NCBI GenBank assembly: GCA_900544545.1
Contig: UQVY01000007.1
Coordinates: 1 to 64,000 of the forward strand
DNA length: 64,000 bases
Reading direction: 5' to 3'
Source of the DNA: an uncultured Eubacteriales bacterium
GTDB taxonomy: Bacteria > Bacillota > Clostridia > Christensenellales > CAG-314
Shown here: positions 58,910 through 64,000 of the stretch, one piece after another
Numbering within the stretch: the first letter of the stretch is position 1
Layout of the letters: each line of letters starts with the position of its first letter
The notes under the pieces: generated by a model
The model's database searches: none
What the model saw: only the letters and a program-made list of their open reading frames with translations
Told to the model about the DNA's origin: nothing
Program-made: the position numbers and the translations under genes

Positions 58910-59047
58910 CCGGATATTACGTAGAAAACGAAAAGCCGTTTTCTTCCGAGGCCAAAAGAAAAAAAAACAAAATTCCGTGACGGGAAATATTCCCGACGGA
59001 GAACAAGCAGGCAGGTTCCGATTATCGTTTTATAAAGTATTAAGAGA
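58910..59047 (+). other. gap before the NfeD-flotillin operon
   Basis: No gene is supported. The gap from 58910 to 59215 contains a terminator and the promoter listed separately. Confidence 0.5.
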
Positions 59048-59098
59048 AGCCGCAAGAGAGGAGGGAGTCATTCGTTTCTGTTTTGCGGTTTTTCTTTT
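59048..59098 (+). terminator. terminator before the NfeD gene
   Basis: GCCGCAA (59049-59055) pairs with TTGCGGT near 59082-59088, then TTTTTCTTTT. Confidence 0.6.
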
Positions 59099-59120
59099 CC
59101 GTAAAAACGACGGGAAAGCG

Positions 59121-59149
59121 TTGACTTCGTTTTTCGTTTATGTTATAAT
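59121..59149 (+). promoter_or_regulatory. promoter of the NfeD-flotillin operon
   Basis: TTGACT (59121-59126), 17 bp, TATAAT (59144-59149). Confidence 0.8.
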
Positions 59150-59215
59150 TAGTTTGGAAAGGTGTCGATTTACGATTAAAAAGACGCATAATAGTTAACA
59201 AGGGAGGTGCCGTAT

Positions 59216-59887
59216 ATGTTTTTTGAAACGCTTTATCTCTTTTCCGCAGCGTCGGGACTCGTGGACTGGGACGCGCAGTCGGATTTTCAGAAATTGCTGT
59301 TTATCATCGCCTGCGTGGCTATGGGGATTACCGTAATCAGAACCATACTTATGCTGATAGGGCTTATAGGCGTGGACAGCGATTTCGACGTCGGAGAAGG
59401 CTGGATAGATATCGACGGGGACGGAATTCCGGATATTCCGGACGGCTCGTCGGTTCTCGATATGGCGGGCGTTCATCTTCTTTCGATAAACAGCCTCGTC
59501 GCCGGTCTTGCGATAGGTACCTGGGCGGGTTATTTCCTCGCTCCGCATCTTCCCGTATGGGCAACCGTAATAATAACGGCTGCCGCGGTTCTTGCGGTTA
59601 TGTTCGTATACGCTCTCGTAATGCGTGCGGTTTACAGACTTCAGTGCAACGGTACCGTTCAGCTCAGAAACGCTCTCGGAAAGGAAGGCTCGGTTTATCT
59701 TACGATACCTGCGGAAAGAACGGGCGAAGGTAAAGTCAACGTCGTCGTTCAGGAAAGATACTGCGAATTCGAAGCCGTTACGGACAGCTCCGAAAAGATT
59801 CCTACCGGCTCGAGAGTAAAGGTAGTCGGACTTTTCGACGACGATAAACTTATCGTGGAACCGATCTGCGGTGAGAATAAAAAATAA
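59216..59887 (+). CDS. NfeD-like membrane protein (flotillin partner)
   Basis: 223 aa from ATG 59216 (SD GGGAGG). Hydrophobic helices at about residues 28-50 (LLFIIACVAMGITVIRTILMLIGLIG) and two between ~90 and ~140, then a soluble C-terminal OB-fold domain (GKEGSVYLTIPAERTGEGKVNVV ... GSRVKVVGLFDDDKLIVEP) typical of NfeD/YuaF proteins. YuaF-type proteins work with flotillins in membrane organisation. The flotillin gene follows 18 bases downstream. An Asp-rich loop (VDSDFDVGEGWIDIDGDG) is unusual and could bind Ca2+. Confidence 0.85.
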   Translation: MFFETLYLFSAASGLVDWDAQSDFQKLLFIIACVAMGITVIRTILMLIGLIGVDSDFDVGEGWIDIDGDGIPDIPDGSSVLDMAGVHLLSINSLVAGLAIGTWAGYFLAPHLPVWATVIITAAAVLAVMFVYALVMRAVYRLQCNGTVQLRNALGKEGSVYLTIPAERTGEGKVNVVVQERYCEFEAVTDSSEKIPTGSRVKVVGLFDDDKLIVEPICGENKK

Positions 59888-59905
59888 CATCAGGAGGTAA
59901 CATCA

Positions 59906-61333
59906 TTGAGCAAATTATTCGGTTCTATGCTTCTCGACGTTTCGTCGATTCTTCCGTTTGTAGCGATAGGAATAGTAATCGTATTCATCGTGATATGGAT
60001 GCTTACGAGAATCCGCAAATGTCCGCCCGACAAGATTCTCGTTATCTACGGTAAAGTCAAAAACAACAAGGACGGTACCGGTAAGTCCGCGAAGTGCATT
60101 CACGGCGGAATGGCGTTCGTTTGGCCCATCTTCCAGTCTTATAAGTATATGGACCTCACGCCTATGTCCATAAGCGTGGACCTCAGAAACGCACTCTCCA
60201 AGCAGAATATCCGTATCGACGTTCCGAGTACCTTCACGGTCGGTATATCCACCGAACCCGCGACTATGACGAACGCGGCGGAAAGACTCGGCGAACTTCG
60301 TTCCAACGAGATTCAGGAGCTTGCGAAGGATATCATCTTCGGTCAGCTCCGTCTTATCATCGCGACGATGGAGATCGAGGAAATCAATACCGACAGAGAT
60401 AAGTTCCTCGATCAGATTCAGAAAAACGTCGAAACCGAACTCAAGAAGATAGGTCTTAAGCTTATCAACGTCAACGTAACCGATATCAACGACGCTTCGG
60501 GATATATCGAGGCTCTCGGTCGCGAAGCAGCCGCAAAGGCTCTCAACGACGCGAAGAAATCCGTTGCGGAAAAGAACAGGGACGGTAGTATCGGCGAAGC
60601 CAACGCTCTTATGGAGCAGAGAGTAAGAGTCGCCGATTCCAACCAGCAGGCCATCGCGGGCGAAAACGAAGCTATGGCGAAGATGTCCCAGAGCAACGCG
60701 GAACGCCGCGAAGTCGAAGCCGAATCTTTAAGACGTGCGACGACCGCCGAAAAAATAGCCGCGGCAAAAGCTCTCGAGGACGCTTACGAAGCCGAAAAGA
60801 ACGCCGAACTCGCACGTGCGCAGAGAGAAAAGGCTACGCTCGAAGCCGATACCATCGTTAAAGCCGAAATCGCGAAGAGAGAAATCGAAATCAACGCCGA
60901 AGCCAAAGCCGAGGAGATGAGAAAGATTGCGCAGGGCGAAGCCGACGCGATTTACGCAAAACTCGCGGCGGAAGCGAGAGGCGCGCAGGAAATGCTCGTC
61001 AAACAGGCCGACGGTTATAAGGCGATAGTTGACGCAGCCGGCGGAGACGCAAATTCCGCGGTCAAGCTTATGATTTCCGATAAGCTCGAGGAACTCGTCA
61101 GAACTCAGGTCGAAGCCATCAAGAACATCAAGATCGACAAGGTTACCGTATGGGATTCGATGAGCGGAAAGGACGGTTCGAGTACGACGGGCAGTTTCGT
61201 AAGCTCGCTCTTCAAAGCCGTTCCGCCCCTCAGCGAAATGTTCGATCAGGCGGGAATGAAGCTTCCCGAATACCTCGGCAAAAAAGCGGAAGGCGAACCC
61301 TCCGAAGAACAGACCGAAGAAAAGAAAGACTAA
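59906..61333 (+). CDS. floT: flotillin (FloT/YuaG-like SPFH protein)
   Basis: 475 aa from TTG 59906 (SD AGGAGG). An N-terminal hydrophobic hairpin/helix (LPFVAIGIVIVFIVIWML) anchors it to the membrane, the SPFH/PHB domain follows (~35-210), then a long Glu/Ala-rich coiled coil (EAEAKAEEMRK, AEKNAELARAQREK) to about 370, and an acidic tail. It scaffolds membrane microdomains. It forms an operon with the NfeD-like gene and ends at a terminator. Confidence 0.94.
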   Translation: MSKLFGSMLLDVSSILPFVAIGIVIVFIVIWMLTRIRKCPPDKILVIYGKVKNNKDGTGKSAKCIHGGMAFVWPIFQSYKYMDLTPMSISVDLRNALSKQNIRIDVPSTFTVGISTEPATMTNAAERLGELRSNEIQELAKDIIFGQLRLIIATMEIEEINTDRDKFLDQIQKNVETELKKIGLKLINVNVTDINDASGYIEALGREAAAKALNDAKKSVAEKNRDGSIGEANALMEQRVRVADSNQQAIAGENEAMAKMSQSNAERREVEAESLRRATTAEKIAAAKALEDAYEAEKNAELARAQREKATLEADTIVKAEIAKREIEINAEAKAEEMRKIAQGEADAIYAKLAAEARGAQEMLVKQADGYKAIVDAAGGDANSAVKLMISDKLEELVRTQVEAIKNIKIDKVTVWDSMSGKDGSSTTGSFVSSLFKAVPPLSEMFDQAGMKLPEYLGKKAEGEPSEEQTEEKKD

Positions 61334-61359
61334 TAACTCCTTCTCATAAAAACGATAAG

Positions 61360-61391
61360 ACCGGATACCCGACACGAGTGTCCGGTTTTTT
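61360..61391 (+). terminator. terminator after flotillin
   Basis: ACCGGATA / TGTCCGGT stem followed by six T residues. Confidence 0.85.
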
Positions 61392-61435
61392 AATGAATAA
61401 TTCATCTAAAAATACATCGACTCGGTGAAATTGAG

Positions 61436-61464
61436 TTGAAAAAAAGTTATTTTTATGTTATAAT
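61436..61464 (+). promoter_or_regulatory. promoter of the alkylsulfatase gene
   Basis: TTGAAA (61436-61441), 17 bp, TATAAT (61459-61464). Confidence 0.78.
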
Positions 61465-61528
61465 GATTACAATCGGAGAGGGCAGGCTGTCTGAAGTCCG
61501 TTCCGCCCCGTAGAAAAGGAGGAAAAAT

Positions 61529-63553
61529 ATGAAAAAGAAACTCATAGTCGCAGCAGCTCTCGCGCTTGCCGCAATTCTCGTCTGCGTACTCGTTTCGTGC
61601 GTAAGACCGGAAAAGGAAAGAGATCCGCTTACGCCCGATTCCAAGCCCGCGACCGATATTACCGCAGGCATAAACGCCGAGGTCTATCAGCTTCTCGATT
61701 TCGACGACGAAAGAGAGGGCGAAGCGGCCGCTCAGGGCTTTGTCACCGCTCCCGAATCCCTCGTTATAAAGGACGAGGCGGGCAACGTCGTATGGAGTCA
61801 GGACGTCTGGGATTTCGTGAGGGACGAAGACGCTCCCGATTCGGCTAATCCGAGCCTCTGGAGAAACACCCGGTACAACGCGCGTTACGGTCTCTTCAAG
61901 GTTACCGAAGATATCTATCAGGTAAGAGGCTACGACGTTTCCAATATGACCTTCGTTCGCAGCGATAACGGCTGGATCGTTATGGACTGTCTGACGAGCG
62001 TGTATACCGCCAAAGCCGCTCTCGAGCTTTTTGAATCGGTTATGGGCAAAATCCGCGTGGTTGCAGTAGTTATCAGCCATTCGCACGTAGACCATTACGG
62101 CGGAATCGAAGGAATCATCGCTGCCGAAGACGCAGCCGATTCCTCCCTTCCTCTCGACGAGCAGATAGCTTCCGGAAAGACCGCGATAATCGTTCCCGAA
62201 GGATTCACAGATTCGGTTATGAACGAAAACGTCTTCGTAGGCACGGCTATGAAGCGCAGAGCCATTTTCCAGTACGGACACGTTCTTCGTAAGGGCGAGA
62301 AGGGCAGCCTTGCGGTAGGCATAGGTCTTACCGTTCCGCAGACGGGCACGGGCTTTATCGCGCCTACCTTCGAAATAACCGAAGACCTTTACGAAACCGA
62401 AATCGACGGCGTTAAAGCTATATTCCAGCTTACTCCCGGTTCGGAGGCTCCCGCGGAAATGAATACCTTCTATCCCGAATACAAGGCTCTCTGGCTTGCC
62501 GAAAACTGCTCGGGAACTCTCCATAACCTCTATACTCTCAGAGGAGCCGAGGTCCGCGACGCAAACGCCTGGGCGCGTTATATAACCGAATCGCAGACTC
62601 TTTTCGGAGAGGATACGGAAGTCGTTTTTCAGGCGCATAACTGGCCGCACTGGGGAAAAGAAACCATAAACGAGTATATGACCAATACCGCGGCGGTATA
62701 TAAGTTCATTCACGATCAGACTCTCTTATACATAAACGAAGGCTATACCTCCACGGAAATCGCTTCTATGATAGAGCTTCCCGACGCACTCGAAAAAGTA
62801 TGGTATACCCGTCAGTATTACGGAACGCTCAAACATAACGTCAAAGCCGTTTATCAGAAATATATGGGCTGGTACGACGCAAATCCCGTTCATCTCGACG
62901 AACTCGAACCTACCGAATACGCAAAGAAAATGGTCGAATATCTCGGCGATCCCGAAAAAGTCCTGAAAATGGCCCGCGACGACTTCGATAAGGGCGAATA
63001 TCAGTGGGTTGCGCAGATCACGAACATTCTCGTATACGCGGATCCGACCAATACGGACGCTCGTTATCTCTGCGCGGACGCTCTCGAACAGCTCGGTTAT
63101 CAGGCGGAATCGGGAGCCTGGAGAAACGCGTATCTCGTAGCCGCCTTCGAACTCAGGTACGGAACCAAGCTTTATCCCGAGGGAACGACGATCGGAATAG
63201 GCTCTACCGCGCAGAATATGAACACGCAGACAATGCTCGATTATCTCGGAATAATGCTCGACGCGGAAAAGATCGGGGACGTTTCGTTTACGATCAACCT
63301 CAAGCTTACCGACGGCGACGAATATCTCGTCAAAGTCCATTACGGCGTAGTGCTTTATTATAAGGGAATGCAGGACGAAAACGCGGATATAACGATAACT
63401 ACCGACAGAATCGGAATTCTCGCGCTCGCCAACAACAACGCGGATATGAAAGCAAGATATATCGTTTCGGTCGAAGGAAACACCGAGCTTTACGAAAGAT
63501 TCTGCAATTCGATGTGCAAACTCAAGCTCTATTTCAATATTATTGAGCCGTAA
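61529..63553 (+). CDS. lipoprotein alkyl/aryl sulfatase, metallo-beta-lactamase family (SdsA/BDS1-like)
   Basis: 674 aa. Signal peptide with lipobox VLVSC (Cys25). The metallo-beta-lactamase core has HSHVDHYGG, the metal-binding signature of the family, then the middle helical dimerisation domain and a C-terminal SCP2-like lipid-binding domain (FTINLKLTDGDEYLVKVHYG), the order of alkyl sulfatases such as SdsA1 and YjcS. It should hydrolyse alkyl sulfate esters at the cell surface. Outside the membrane it could remove sulfated surfactants or host sulfated lipids. Lipid anchoring in a Gram-positive-type cell is notable. It has SD AGGAGG and its own promoter. Confidence 0.9.
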   Translation: MKKKLIVAAALALAAILVCVLVSCVRPEKERDPLTPDSKPATDITAGINAEVYQLLDFDDEREGEAAAQGFVTAPESLVIKDEAGNVVWSQDVWDFVRDEDAPDSANPSLWRNTRYNARYGLFKVTEDIYQVRGYDVSNMTFVRSDNGWIVMDCLTSVYTAKAALELFESVMGKIRVVAVVISHSHVDHYGGIEGIIAAEDAADSSLPLDEQIASGKTAIIVPEGFTDSVMNENVFVGTAMKRRAIFQYGHVLRKGEKGSLAVGIGLTVPQTGTGFIAPTFEITEDLYETEIDGVKAIFQLTPGSEAPAEMNTFYPEYKALWLAENCSGTLHNLYTLRGAEVRDANAWARYITESQTLFGEDTEVVFQAHNWPHWGKETINEYMTNTAAVYKFIHDQTLLYINEGYTSTEIASMIELPDALEKVWYTRQYYGTLKHNVKAVYQKYMGWYDANPVHLDELEPTEYAKKMVEYLGDPEKVLKMARDDFDKGEYQWVAQITNILVYADPTNTDARYLCADALEQLGYQAESGAWRNAYLVAAFELRYGTKLYPEGTTIGIGSTAQNMNTQTMLDYLGIMLDAEKIGDVSFTINLKLTDGDEYLVKVHYGVVLYYKGMQDENADITITTDRIGILALANNNADMKARYIVSVEGNTELYERFCNSMCKLKLYFNIIEP

Positions 63554-63663
63554 AAATCCCGAGAAACCAATAGATTACGGAATTACCGTAAATTCAGAAG
63601 GATAAGCGTTGCCAATCGCTTTTTAGGGGAACGAAAGGTTCTTATCGTTTTTTTATAATTATA

Positions 63664-63705
63664 AAAGCCGTTAATCGGAGCGTTTATCCGAATAGCGGCT
63701 TTTTC
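63664..63705. terminator. bidirectional terminator between sulfatase and TetR genes
   Basis: AAGCCGTTAATCGGA pairs with TCCGAATAGCGGCTT (one internal mismatch), with T-runs on both sides (TTTTT at 63701 and, on the other strand, TTTTAT). Confidence 0.85.
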
Positions 63706-63728
63706 GTTTAAAAAGATTATTCGCGGGA

Positions 63729-64000
63729 CTAATCCATTATGTTTTTCGAGGAGTGCGCAATCAGAATCTGCGGAACGGATACGTTACAGATAAGCAGAAC
63801 GTTCCCGACGATTTCTTCCCGCTTGTAATGGCTTATTCCCTGAAGCCGCGAAAGAATCAGTCCCGTGAGCGCCTCCGCATAAAAATCGGAAAGAAAACGC
63901 ATAAAGCTTTCGTCAACCTTAATACCGAGCTTTTTCGCGCCGTTTTCTATTGCCTTGGAGAAAATCTCGATTATGTCGGTATATAAAAATCTCTTTAATT
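63729..64000 (-). CDS. TetR-family regulator, C-terminal part only (runs off the window)
   Basis: On the minus strand one open frame extends from the window edge (64000) for about 90 codons to TAG (63729-63731). The visible protein, starting LKRFLYTDIIEIFSKAIENG, is all-helical, and the run RFLSDFYAEALTGLILSR followed by REEIVGNVLLI resembles the ligand-binding domain of TetR/AcrR proteins. The DNA-binding domain lies outside the window. It converges with the sulfatase gene on the shared terminator. Confidence 0.7.
   Translation of the reverse strand, partial: LKRFLYTDIIEIFSKAIENGAKKLGIKVDESFMRFLSDFYAEALTGLILSRLQGISHYKREEIVGNVLLICNVSVPQILIAHSSKNIMD

Noticed and set aside
63753..63986. 77-codon plus-strand frame near the window end
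   Set aside because: Shadow of the minus-strand TetR-type C-terminal frame, which has coherent helical content.

Overview
The window reads as chromosomal DNA of an anaerobic, endospore-forming Clostridia-type Firmicute. The evidence is a spore-coat ATPase (SpoIVA), Rex, three [FeFe]-hydrogenase-type or maturation loci, a TrkAH potassium system, SD-led genes and many textbook TTGACA-17-TATAAT promoters. A glutaminyl-tRNA synthetase, a class I lysyl-tRNA synthetase, a eukaryote-type hexokinase and a GTP-type PEP carboxykinase suggest a deep or uncultured gut-type lineage; that placement is inference. There is no prophage, insertion sequence or CRISPR array.

Layout. 1-270: 3' end of a 16S rRNA gene with its own terminator and no 23S or tRNA after it. 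283-9297: housekeeping genes (HMA metal-binding protein, DEDDh exonuclease, hexokinase, dnaB with a long acidic tail, glnS, class I lysS, trxB). 9298-14884: a 41-aa basic protein on the minus strand, spoIVA, thpR, an SPFH/zinc-ribbon pair and a DUF1858 redox protein. 15070-19077: a 1335-aa lipoprotein with about eight YDG-type repeats, behind a promoter framed by an inverted repeat. 19252-22437: groESL under a degenerate CIRCE, then a LysR regulator.

22547-38816 is the metabolic centre. First comes rex, a phosphotransferase-fold gene, two tandem [2Fe-2S] thioredoxin-like ferredoxins, a sensory (PAS) [FeFe]-hydrogenase, its PP2C-type phosphatase and a monomeric [FeFe]-hydrogenase. A second block starts from a palindrome-controlled promoter: a TM1266-type hydrogenase-system regulator, a FecCD permease, an ABC ATPase with a TM1266-like domain fused at its C-terminus, hydE, a nitrogenase-like H/D/K trio, a lipoprotein substrate-binding protein and hydF. 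hydG is not in the window. The trio keeps NifH Fe-S cysteines and P-cluster-like cysteines, but the D-like subunit has no cysteine where NifD holds FeMo-cofactor, so N2 fixation is unlikely. I regard this transporter/nitrogenase-like/H-cluster-maturation block as the candidate undescribed system.

39048-50801 is a mixed region: MarR-MATE, unknown membrane proteins, a methyltransferase, an AT-rich BamE-like gene, tRNA-Arg(CCT), a glycolipid-type operon (TerB-like, acyltransferase, glycosyltransferase), a TetR gene with a hairpin leader, and trkAH. 50917-57063 holds pckG, a GNAT gene and the rpmG-secE-nusG-rplKA-rplJL transcription/translation cluster with an L10 leader. 57183-64000 holds an ECF-type sigma factor between two unknown genes, an NfeD-flotillin pair, a lipoprotein alkylsulfatase and a truncated TetR gene at the window edge. 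Several gaps between 32.4 and 50.2 kb carry short degenerate tandem repeats, each array with its own unit.
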